Below are positions 1 through 10,800 of a stretch of 64,000 bases of DNA, piece after piece. Every line of letters begins with the position of its first letter. The first letter of the stretch is position 1. This stretch comes from Ilex aquifolium (Eukaryota > Streptophyta > Magnoliopsida > Aquifoliales > Aquifoliaceae): positions 50,347,142 through 50,411,141 of the forward strand of contig OX637394.1 in assembly GCA_951799425.1 (NCBI GenBank), in the 5' to 3' direction. The position numbers were made by a program, and so were the translations under genes. Under the pieces are notes generated by a model. It was not told the DNA's origin. It was given only the letters and a program-made list of their open reading frames with translations, and searched no databases.

Positions 1-157
1 AATAAGTTACTATAACAGAATGAGAATCAATCTACAAACTAGGAGCGCAACGCCTCTATGATTAACATATGAACCCCTACGATCATATCGGTGTGTTGTT
101 TCCAATATAAAGACTAAAAAGACTCACTAATAGGAAACATAAAGTCTAAATACCAAC

Positions 158-1436
158 CTTTATAATTTGAGAAATCAACCCAAGTACCAGATGAGGCTGC
201 AGAATGAATAATTAGAAACAAAAAATTAGGACTCCAAGAATCTCCCAATATAACCCGTATGGATATATGTGAATTAACTCAACTCACTCTTCCTTCAACC
301 AGGTCTTGGGTGCCAATATTAACTACAGTGCAACCTATAGCCTTTGCAGAGTTGAGGCAAAGTGTATGATTCTCATTTCTTTCCCATGGGTTGAGTACTC
401 GTTTCGTGTTGATAGCTCTTTCATCTATTGTACCCGGCACAGCAACATTGATAAGCTTACTGCATCAAGCCATGAAACAAATCAAAACAAACACAACCTA
501 TTAGCTTTCTATTGTTGTAAGAGTATTTTAAAAGAGACCCCGCTTAAATACCATAGAAGAACTCCATCTTTTGCAATATCAAATAGAGCATTTGTAGCTG
601 GATCCATAGGGAGAAACTGCTTCAAAAATGGATCATCCCTAAGATAGCTGTTGATGTGAGCAACATAAGATTCTTTCTCTGATTCAATTATAGTGTGAAG
701 AAGGGTGGTTGTGGTGGCCTTGAGGAACAACGAGGAGTTTTTTGAACTACGCAACTTGGTCGTATCTCGAGCTTGCAAATTCAGATATGTCTGCCCATTC
801 AATGCAGTAATTAAGATATAACTAAGCATTGTTCAAATCGAATGCAAGTCTATTGGCAGCATACGTTTTTTAATATGCTGATAAAAACTGTACCCCTCTA
901 ATTCCACAAAAGTAAAATTACAGCCTATCAACTCATATTTTGGTTGTTCTTTTCATACAACTATATTTCACTACTATTGAATTTAACAAGACTGATACTG
1001 AGAAAGGAAGTAGACAGAGACTCACCCTGAGGAAGCCTTCAAAATCAATCTCAGTACTCTTATCAGAATCTGACTCGCCCAATATCCTTCTAATCTCCTC
1101 CTCGTTGAACATCTCACTGAAAGCCTTTAGTTTCGCCATTAAAGGCGGCAAATCACCAACAGTAACTTTACCATTCTGATTCCTCAATGAATTAAACTAC
1201 AAACAAAACAAGCACACATTTCACTCATTAATAAACTACCACAAGACCCATCAATAACTCACTCAAATCAATGTCATGACCAAATTCCAGAAGCAGCAAA
1301 TATAGCAGAAGCAATGACATGTCAAGGAGAAGGGATGAGAGATAGTTACTTTGGATTTGAGGCTCCGGAGTTCAACCTGCGTGAACTGGCTTTGAAGCCA
1401 CTGATCAGAAACAAGAACACCCACAAAACTAGACAT
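158..1436 (-). CDS. Fimbrin (plastin) actin-bundling protein, N-terminal part, gene runs off left edge
   Basis: Fimbrins cross-link actin filaments into bundles in the cytoplasm through four calponin-homology (CH) domains. Five exons are visible on the minus strand: 1436-1350, 1196-1026, 790-552, 459-288 and 196-158. All have GT/AG borders and compatible phases, giving 236 codons. The start at 1436 reads [20 protein letters not shown], the plant fimbrin N-terminus. Exon 2 holds an EF-hand-like segment in which [12 protein letters not shown] lacks the acidic residue at loop position 12, so calcium binding is doubtful. Exons 3-5 enter the first CH domain ([20 protein letters not shown], then [26 protein letters not shown], and [14 protein letters not shown]). 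Plant fimbrins are usually near 650-750 aa, so about two thirds of the gene lies left of base 1. No later exon is recognisable in 1-157. Family assignment is firm; the paralogue is not resolved. Confidence 0.93.
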
Positions 1437-2160
1437 CTTCCTTAGCCCCGCGGTTACTCAAATCACGCGCGAGGAGAAGAAAATCAATTGCCCGCCAAAT
1501 TTCGTCCCCAAATTTCACCAAATTGCTACCAACTCAACCAGAATCTTCAAAACAAGCATTCAAAAACTACAACCAGATTCAATGACGCGTATTCAAACAG
1601 AGATATATAAACAAATGGTGCAACAAACCATTAGCAAATCATGCTACCAGGTGACAAAACTCGAATAAATCCCCAATTTCATTCAATATCTCGAAAAAAA
1701 GATGTGTTCTAGTTCTTCATAAATGGTGATTCAAATGGTTGAAACTCATAAACGAAGTCGTAAGACTGAAGAAAACGCATGAAATGCATACCTGCAGAAA
1801 TCAGCTACTCATTCTAATCACCTTTCTAATTCATGTTACGACTGTGAATTTTCACACACACTGACACAGAGAGAGAGAGAGAGAATCAATATTTGCTTCG
1901 TAGGTGGGCAACGTTGGTGGGCAAAGGGAGAGAGAGAGAGAGAGGTTTGAGCCGTCGACACGGCACGACCATGAGGGAGGAATGAGGCCAATGACGCCAG
2001 TTAATATTTGATTGAGTGGTAAAATTGTACGCGCTGGGGTATCATAAAAAATCTCACTCGCCTTTTATGTCGAACATCTCATCACGCAGTTTGCTCCCGT
2101 ATCGCCACCTCAGCAACAGATTCGTCATTTTTGTTTTCTTCCGGCAGGCCTCCTGTAAAT
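1437..2160 (-). promoter_or_regulatory. Fimbrin 5' leader and promoter region
   Basis: This is the upstream side of the minus-strand fimbrin gene. Two GA microsatellites (about 1869-1893 and 1928-1944, CT on the gene strand) lie 430-510 bases before the start codon, a common position for plant leader CT tracts. A possible 5'-UTR intron donor (AG|GTATGC on the minus strand) sits near 1791, but I find no clean matching acceptor before the ATG, so a leader intron is only a suggestion. No clear TATA box was seen. Confidence 0.4.
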
Positions 2161-2785
2161 GGTGTTGCGAGTCTTAAAAAATTTGATGTTAAAAAATATT
2201 TAATTTATATTTAATTTATTTATTAATTTCTGTTTTTTTTAGTAATTTTATATAAATCGTGTTTAATCGATATATAAATGAATTATGTCTTGCATTTTTT
2301 TTTATTAATTTCACTCTTAAATGTTTGTTTTATTAATTTTGTCTTATCATATTTACTTATTTACAAAATAGATAGTTTAACCCTTAAATTTTGTATTATA
2401 TTCGTATTTTAATCTTATCGTATTAACGGATCGAGGAAGATTTTGACACCCTTAGCCAATAATGAAATTCCAATTCTTGTCCATATTTCACAACAATTAC
2501 ACATTTGCCCCAAATGGGAATCATGGGTTAATTATCACTACATGAACCGCTTAACTTGTAGGATTATCACTTTGATTGTTGACCCTTTATTTAGTTACAA
2601 CTTAACTTTGAAAAAAAATTGTATACGAAGAAAAAGTTATAAAAAATTTCTATCTTTTCCATTGACCAAATTGAAATATGTCTTTTTTAATAAGTAGCGA
2701 CTAGTATAAGTGATGCAGTTCTTTAATTTTGAGCAAATTAAAGAAATATGTATTCTATCTTGTAGTATTTTTTTAGTTTAATTCA
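2161..2785. other. AT-rich intergenic DNA
   Basis: Very AT-rich sequence with no ORF that resembles a protein and no repeat boundary I can define. Confidence 0.5.
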
Positions 2786-2984
2786 GGGGTGTTCGGGTCA
2801 GCTTATGTGCATATCGATTAATCTCTTTTTTGGTCTGGTTAAAGGCAAGTCATCCACGACAGGATTAGAGTATTCACGATAAATAAATTTCTCATGCTCC
2901 GACTCCAAGAGGTTGTTAAGATTCAAATTTAAGATATCTGAATTTACAGCTCATTTCTATTACCACTTGAACTATTATTAGGTT
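2786..2984 (-). mobile_element. SINE-like element, copy 1
   Basis: About 200-bp member of a dispersed family found at least eight times here. In this orientation it begins GGGGTGTTCGGGTCAGC and ends ACCACTTGAACTATTA. The reverse strand carries an AGTGGTAATA-type segment resembling a pol III box A, as in tRNA-derived SINEs. It is non-coding. Orientation is assigned from the putative box A end. Confidence 0.6.
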
Positions 2985-4364
2985 GTAATAATTTTTTAAC
3001 TCTTAGGATTGTCATATTTCAAACTAAGCTGCTGTTAAAAAAGGTCAATCAATGGAACCTTGTAACATAAGAGTTTAGATAAGAGCATAAAATTCAATTA
3101 GGAGATTTTTATATTGTTTTGCCAGAATTTAAGGGAAAAAATAATGTCGAAAAATTAAAAAGAAGAATGATAGTACTAAGTAGCTGACCAACTAGAAGCA
3201 GTAACATCTCCTAGGCAGTATAATTGTTATATTTGGGAATAAGAATTATACACACAAAATTTTTTGATAGACAATAATTTTTTACACTACAAGTGAAGGG
3301 GGAGGGGAGCTGAGGAGGAGAATCAAACCTTCAACATGTCACCTAGTAGGGTGGTTCAGTAAATTATTAGTCAAACTTCTTACTCTAATTAGATTCGTTT
3401 TGGAGAGGAATAATGGGTGCGGTCAGAGGCCCCCACCCTTTTTTTTTCAATAGAAAACAAAACTACAACATGTCGCTCTAATACGGAGAGGACTTTAATC
3501 ATTCGGGTAGGACTTCAGTCCTCGCACACAATAATTTGTATAATACTATATTGTCCAAAGAATAAGACAAAAAATGAGACAAATGATGTGGCATTAATAT
3601 AATAAGTAAAACTTGAATTTTAAATTTTATTTTTATGTCTCAGCCCTAATTATCCTATTTTTTTTCAAATTGAGTGAACAAAATGATTTTTTTAATAGAA
3701 TGTGTTATTTAGTAAAGTATCGTATATCATGTAATTAAATAATAACTATGTCTCAATTTTGAACTTCTATTTTCCTTATGGTCAAATAATCATATAACAA
3801 CCGCGAGTTAATTAAGGTTGACAGAATTTTACTTCAAAATCGGAGATTTAAAAATTGAATACGGTGAAAATATGGGTACTCCTAAGACCATGAATCAATT
3901 TTTCTCTCTCTATAAACATATATAAGTGTAGGAAAATTATAGGGTACCGGAAAAAAATGAGTATCGTACAGTCAATTATTATTTTTTATGAATAAAATTA
4001 CAACTTTGAAAGGAAAAGTTATAACTGTTTAAGAAAATACATGATTAATTATAGATACACATGATCAATCATAAAATATACGGTATCGATCTCAATCTTT
4101 TATGATTAATTATACTTTTTAAAATTATAATTTATATATTTAAAAAATTATAATTTTGAATACGATACTACTTGAAAATACCGTTGCCTTCCTCATAAAT
4201 TTATTGCAAAGTTGAGTAATGTGAACAAGGGAATGACCACAGCATTAAACTTCTTTATGTCATTCTCTCTGTCCTCAATCAAACTTTGCGTCTATGGTTT
4301 TTCCATCATGTCATCTGGTCCTTTCAATAACAACCACCGGCCAACCGACCATCTTCTCATTTCG
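2985..4364. other. AT-rich intergenic DNA
   Basis: No gene seen. A weak inverted relationship between about 3930 and 4195 (AGGAA...GGTA ends) could be a decayed MITE. Related sequence recurs near 16230-16400. Confidence 0.4.
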
Positions 4365-4373
4365 TTTATTCAT

Positions 4374-5521
4374 GGATAAATTATATTAAGGGTCCCTAAA
4401 ATTTAAAATTTATAGTACTTTGTTCCTCAAAATTTTAATTTTATCAATTTAGTATTTACTGTTCATACATTCAACTAATATAGTCCTTGACATCAACTAT
4501 CATCCATAAAAAATGGCATAAAATGTCATGTGTTTGGCACATGAGAGTATTGACGAGCACTTTTGATTTCTTCTTAACAATCCCTACGTCCAAATAATAT
4601 TATCCCTCATCTGGTTTATATTAAACATGTACTAAACATACATCTTCTCCTTTATCTTTTTTTTCTTCTTCTATTTTCTCTCAATCACATAGCCACTTTG
4701 TCTCCAATTAACTATGGATCTCTCTGCAGTTTAGGTAATTAATCTGCATCAATCTCTCTCTCAAATAGACAAATACAAAAACACAACTCATAGTCATACA
4801 AATATCTAATTTCTGCAAATTTCATGGGCAATCAAGCTCCAATTCATGGCATTAGTCCGAAAATTATAATGGTAGGGAACAAGCATGTGGTGGAGGAGAT
4901 GGGTTTACGGGTCGCGATGGAGAAGAACAAGATGCTGCTATGTTATGGGTTGGGTTGGTGGAGGTGGTGTCAAGCGTATGGGATTTGCAATAGCGGTTTA
5001 GGTTAGGGTTTGTACTGTGTTTTGTGCGTGAGGCGTTGAGAATGTAAAAGGGTTAGAGAGAGAACTAGAGAGAAAGAGAAATAAATTGGAGATTGAGCCA
5101 TTTAGAGGGTGTACGGTGGCGATGGATACTAGCAGTTGAAAATGGACACCAACGATGGAGTCTTACAGAGAGAGAGAAAAAGAAATTAGGTGGTCGTCAT
5201 TATTGCTACCGACAATGTTATCGGAGGCTATTTTGGGTAGGGGTAATTTTGGTATTAGGGATGTCGATAATGGGGAGGGTAATACTAATTTTTTTCTCAT
5301 TTATACCCAATGTTTTGAAAGTGCAATGACCAAAATGTCTGTTAATACTCTCATGTGTCAAAGTACATGATATTTTTCGTCACTTTTTTGGATGGAAGTT
5401 AGTATAAAAGACCATATTAGCTGAATGTGTAAACATTAAGCACCAAATTGATGAAATTAAAAATTTTAAGACCAAAGTGTAATAAATGTTAAACTTTATG
5501 GACTATTGGTACAATTTATCC
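4374..5521. mobile_element. Mutator-type non-autonomous element with about 150-200 bp terminal inverted repeats
   Basis: The left end (GGATAAATTATATTAAGGG) and the reverse complement of the right end (GGATAAATTGTACCAATAG) stay alignable for roughly 150-200 bases, including shared blocks such as CATTCA-CTAATAT and ACATGAGAGTATT. The flanks are TTTATTCAT (4365-4373) and TATATTCAT (5522-5530), a 9-bp target duplication with one mismatch. Long TIRs with 9-bp duplications are the mark of MULEs. The interior (about 4620-5290) is GA/GT-rich with only short ORFs and no transposase, so the element is non-autonomous. Its ends resemble the elements at 48926, 50281 and 60134. Confidence 0.75.
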
Positions 5522-5530
5522 TATATTCAT

Positions 5531-6306
5531 TTTTACTCATATACATCATGTTAATAAATAATTAAACAATAATTTCTTACACAAAATTTCGTCACTAGGA
5601 ATTTTAGAGAACAAATGAGAGTAAAAAGGATAAGAAATATGAAAGTTCTATGTCACATATTCTTCCACATGTCTTTACTTGAATCAACCATAATCCTAAT
5701 ATGAAATCACCTCCTCATAAATATTAAAGGGTCAATCTTTAAGAAAACTCGATCTTATGTTGTTTGTTGCATTCATTTTTTATCTCAATTTTGAAGAGAT
5801 TGATTTTTGTGAGTTTGAAGAAAAAATAATCTATCAATTTTTATATCATTCTTATTTTTTTTTTATCAAACATGATATTTCATCTATCCCTCAAAATTTT
5901 CATCATTTTAACTTTTTATTTTTTCATCATACCAAACAAAACATAAAGGTCAAGGTACCACTTAACCACAAAAATGCGTAGGTGGGGTTTAGGAATTTAT
6001 AGGTTTAAGATACAACAATTTTTTGTCCTTGTAGATTCAACCACCTATGCACGTGTGGCATGTTTGGTACGCGTGTTTGGATAAGATTTAAAATGTGAGT
6101 TTTGTAAAAAATAGTCTATACACTTTCTAAATCCGTGTTTTTTTTTGGGGGAGGGGAAAGAGGAAAGGGGAGGGGGACTTGAACCCTTCACCTCAAGAAG
6201 GCAAAGCCTTTACAAGACAGGACAATATTTAAGGCTTGAAATTCATAGGATAAATGAATCCTGGACCGTAGTGAATAGTTGATTAAAACTCACAAATAGG
6301 TGTTTT
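5531..6306. other. AT-rich intergenic DNA
   Basis: No coding or repeat structure could be supported. A short G/A-rich patch lies at 6138-6172. Confidence 0.4.
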
Positions 6307-6489
6307 GATGAGAGTAATGTTAGTAGGACCTGAAAAATTGACCTAATTTAGTAACCTAATAATGTAGCAGTGATATCACTCAATACTGTTGTGGTGACTG
6401 TAATTCTTGGATTTCTTCACTGGGACTCAATCACTTGACATATTATTGTGTCAGTAAATTAGGTCAATTTTTTAGGTCTCAATAGCATC
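6307..6489. mobile_element. Foldback MITE, about 183 bp
   Basis: The two halves form an inverted repeat. The left arm contains AAAAATTGACCTAATTTA, and the right arm contains its near reverse complement, TAAATTAGGTCAATTTTTTA, with further pairing out to GATG...CATC at the ends. The element is non-coding. The superfamily is unclear because a target duplication could not be fixed. Confidence 0.65.
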
Positions 6490-7251
6490 AAAAACTCATG
6501 AGGGGTTGGGTTTCAAAAGTGAGAGGTTTGATTTGTACATAAAAAGACTATTTTACTCAAAAAAAATATTTTTTATTCACCTAATAATGGACATTTTAGT
6601 AAATTGAGTAATATATTTTAACATGAATTCATGGATCCCACATGTATTTATATCACTTACCAAATATGGGATTGGATTGAATTTTTATTTGAATCCCATA
6701 TAAATCCTTGAGGCTGAATTTGAGAAGGTTTCATTAATTCAATCCAGACCCCCAAAAAAATAAATATCTAAAGAGGCCCCTAAGGTTTAAACCTCGGTTG
6801 GTTCCTCATTGTATTATAAACTCGAATAAATTCCAAAATTCTGTGCTCAATGAGACTCAAACTAATAATTTATTTCCAAGAATTCAAGTGCATAATCAAG
6901 TAGTTAAAGATTCTAGAACCAATTTTTCTTTTTTTAAATGATCTAATTTACGGTCACCTAATCATTCATAATCATTAAATTAAAAGTGGGATCCAAACTC
7001 TATCAACGTTTAGGTTCGATATCTATACTAATAAGATAAAATCGATTTTGAATCCTTAAGTTTACTTATTACAAGAGTGATCGAGATTCATTTAATCAAA
7101 CGGCTCAAAATTAACCCCAAAAAAATTATTCCCTAAACTTGAAAATTCCAATAAGTCCATGCATTTTTCACATTAACTAAGACAATATTAAGTATTCACT
7201 ATCTTATCTCTTTCTTCTCTCTCTATTAGGGATGCTGAATGATTTATTTTT
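6490..7251. other. AT-rich intergenic DNA
   Basis: Nothing coding was seen. The sequence is unique-looking AT-rich DNA. Confidence 0.4.
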
Positions 7252-7408
7252 GAGTAATACTACATGAACTTAAAAAATAGACTTGATAATTACAACCATT
7301 GATTTCAGTGTAGGTCCTAACATTTATTAGAATTCACTATCTATTCAATGATTAAGATTATTAAGTTTAATTTTTAAATCTAGTTTTTAAGTCCATCTAA
7401 TATTACTC
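7252..7408. mobile_element. Foldback MITE, about 157 bp
   Basis: The left arm (GAGTAATACTACATGAACTT) pairs with the right arm (AAGTCCATCTAATATTACTC), and pairing continues inward through AAAAAxTAGACTT/AAxTCTAGTTTTT. The element is non-coding and lies about 450 bp upstream of the SWIB-gene start. Confidence 0.6.
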
Positions 7409-7696
7409 TTTATTTTTTAGTCGTAGAATTATTAGGAAGGCTTACTGAATTTTAATTTTTGATAAATATTATTTTTTTTAATAATTAATAGTATTTGGAT
7501 AATCATGTTTCATGTTTGCTTTCACAATATGGGCATTTATAGTGTGACATGAAGGTGCCAACTGCGATTCCTAACTACCCTTCTGATCCATAACGTGGCT
7601 CTCTCTGATTGGACCTTGAAAGTCACTCTCCGAGTACAACATGTCATCTGATACCTTAGACAAGGACTATCTAGTCATTTCAATTTCCTATAAAGA

Positions 7697-7806
7697 GAGA
7701 GAAAGAGAGAGACGAAGAGAGAGAAAGAGAAGGCAGAGAGCGACAGAGAGAGAAGAGAGAGAACCAGAGAGAGGAGAGAGAAAGAGAGAACCCGAGAGAG
7801 AGAGGT
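7697..7806 (+). repeat. GA-rich leader repeat of the SWIB gene
   Basis: An imperfect (GA)n/GAAA tract just before the start codon, probably in the 5' UTR. It creates an artificial Arg-Glu repeat in one frame. Such GA/CT leader tracts are common in plant genes. I saw no TATA box upstream. Confidence 0.6.
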
Positions 7807-7831
7807 TGTACCGTTTATTTTGTGCTAATAT

Positions 7832-7843
7832 ATGAATGAGTGA
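7832..7843 (+). promoter_or_regulatory. Tiny uORF overlapping the first in-frame ATG
   Basis: The string ATGAATGAGTGA holds a three-codon ORF (Met-Asn-Glu-stop). It overlaps the ATG at 7836 in another frame and stops 16 bases before the preferred start at 7860. In a scanning ribosome it could favour reinitiation at 7860. This is inference only. Confidence 0.35.
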
Positions 7844-7859
7844 GAGAGGTCAAGTGAGA

Positions 7860-10800
7860 ATGGTGTCGGACCAGGACATAGCCGAGGGTTTGGAGTCTCT
7901 TCTTCGCGAGTCGAACCCTAACAACAGCCTAAACTCCCTACACGCCGTTGTTCAGCAGCTTCAATCCAAACTAGGGTTAGACCTCACTCACAAAATCGAC
8001 TTCATTCGAACCCAAATCCACCTTCTCCTCCGACCTCAACCACCACCACCACCACCACAGTTCCTCCAGCCTCCCAAAGACCATTTTGCCCTCCACCAGA
8101 ACCCTAATTTCCACCCTGCTCCTCCTTCCCAAGTCTCTCCCAATTTCACCGTCCATCGTCCCGAGGAGTTCGGTTTCCGGCCGCCGCAGCCACCGCCGGC
8201 CATAAAATCTGAGGCATTAGCTACTGCTGTCGCCACCACTGCTGCCGCCGCGACCTCTGACGTTGATGCTCCTGAAGCCCCAAAAGAAAGGTATGTTTTT
8301 TTCTAAACAGTCTGGTTGGTTGGTGAGAAATGTGGAAATAAAAGAAATGATTTTTTGCCTTTGCGTCTCAGACATTTTCTCACCAACCAAAGGGGAGGAT
8401 AATCTTAATTTTTGCAACTGCTCCTTGGAATTCACTCGTAGAGTGGCGTTGTAGTTGAATGGTATCGTTGTTCTTGGTTTGAAGAAGTTAATTGTTTATT
8501 ACGTATATGCCGTGTAAGTGAGACATTGCATGTGGGCTGTTCCGGGGCTGAAGAGGTTTTTCCGAGGGTTTGCTTTGTTTTATAGGAATATCTCATTTTT
8601 GGGTTAGATGTGATGTTTGTTGGATCCAAATTGTATGTGTGAGCAGATTCTTGTTTTTACTGGATTTCAAAACGCAGAAAAGGTTACATATCACCTTTTT
8701 TTGCAATAAACTTATTAAAATCAGTCATCAACAATGATAACCCACTTGCCACTTTTTACTAATTTAGAAATTTAGAAACCTTTACTCCCTATCCGTCTCT
8801 TATTTACACTTTCAAATCAATCAAGATCAACGACCTAAAAGAATTGCCAAATTTATACCTCCAACAACATTACATAAGTACTAACAGATCCGAGGATACT
8901 TAACACTGCATTTTGTCATTTACCCTCTTGTCCTATGTTGGATTGAACAACGTTGATATCTTCACCGAAGAGAAGGTTAACCCTTTTACACTTGGAAAGT
9001 TGCATTCTGACTCATTGTGTTACCCTCCCTTCATGCCTTCCATGAAGGCCAAAATTTTCTTATGATCATGCAATACCAAGTACTGGGGCTGGAAAAAAAA
9101 AAAAGACAAATGAAAGAAAATGTTTCTCAAATTCTTGACCGAAAGCCAAGCAAATATCACAAAATGAACATGGCCAAGGTTATTGATGATACAATCTCCA
9201 ATTTTTCGTATATGTCAATTAAAAAAAATGCCATTTTCCGAAAGTGCTAAACAACTTTGTTCTTATAAACATTGAGCCAGCTGAAGGCTGATGATCTAAG
9301 AAACACTGGGAGGGCATTTAGAAAGCCATGAAAATGAATTTGTTATGTGCATATTTTAATATATTTTTTAAGTAATATTAGATGTAGTTATAGAATGTTA
9401 TTAGTGATTGGGTTAGTGATAATTTTTGTGGGTAGTTTTTTAGGTGGTGACTTAGAAAGTGGAGTTATGCATTGTGTTGGTTATCTTTTTGGTTAGTTAT
9501 ACTTTGTGTTTAAAGATCTCATTATCAATGAAATGGCTATGCGGAATTTGAGATAAACTTTCTTGCAAAAGGTTTGGAGGTTCAGTTCTTCTTGAAGTGA
9601 ACCATCGGAAGTTTTGACCCCCTCGAAGCGGGTTTTCTTCCCCTCGGAATTCTTTTCATCTACTTTTTTATTTTCCGAAAAAGTGTGCACTTAACAATTG
9701 GTATCAGAGCCAATGATCTAGCAAATGATTATATCATTGGAGATTTTGAGATCAATGCATGATGATTTTCAAAAAGCATTAAACAAATTGATCGAGGAAA
9801 ATCAATGCATGCTAGAAATGTTCAACAAACTTAGAAATGTTTTTCAAGAAGACACTGTTAATGTCAACCCGTATTATTGATCAATTGGTCATGGAGATTG
9901 CAGCTTTGTGGATTTGAAGGAATCAGGAATTATTAGTAAGACAGCAAGGGAAGTGATTGTTCATGCTGCAACGAAAAGGAATAAAGTGGAATTGGTGACG
10001 CATCCCATTGGCAAATATTGGGATGAATTGTACCAAGGCCATTTTAACACAAACAAATGGTGCGATTAAATCCTACTCAACCACCGGAGAGCCATGGCAG
10101 CATACAGTGAAGAATCAAATGGCCAGTGTTGATCATGTTGAGTGTTACAATGACATAGAAGTTGGATGGCCGCCTTCGTTTTTCTACACAACAAATCAAA
10201 CTTTTGGGGCAAAGTTTTTTTAAAGGGTGATGGAATTTTATGATCATAGTTTTAATATATTTTTTAAGTAATATTAGATGTAGTTAGAGGAAGTTATTAG
10301 TGAGTGGGTTAGTGATAGAGTCTTTGTAGGTAGTTTTTTAGGTGGTTACTTAGAAAGTGGAGTTATAGATTGTGTTAGTTATCTTTTTAGTTAGTTGTAT
10401 TTTGTATTTAAAAATCTCATTATCAATGAAATGACTATGTGGAATTTGAGATAAACTTTCTTGTGAAAGGTTTGGAGGTTCGGTTCTCCTCGAAGTGAAC
10501 CATCGAAGGTTTTCATCCCCCTCGAAGCGGGGTTTCTTCCCCTCAATTTTCTTTTCATTTAGTTTTCTATTTTCCGAAAAAGTGTGCATGCAACAGAATT
10601 ATTCAATTTTTTCTTGTCACTTTAACAAGTGTGGTAGGCCATTTTACATGTCATATGTATTGAGTGTAAGCTTCTTTAGTACTAGGGAAGAAAGACAGAG
10701 CTATTGTACATGGAAATGCATCTGAAATTTACATAATCTGTTCTCTAAGGCTCAGTAGCAGGCATCACTTTGATGGGTAGTGAAATTCCTTAAATTCTCC

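Noticed and set aside
4824-5370. Cluster of small plus-strand open frames
   Set aside because: They lie in the interior of a Mutator-type element and show no transposase or host domain.
7641-7835. Arg-Glu-rich open frame before the SWIB gene
   Set aside because: It is the translation of a GA microsatellite in the leader and ends before the true start codon.
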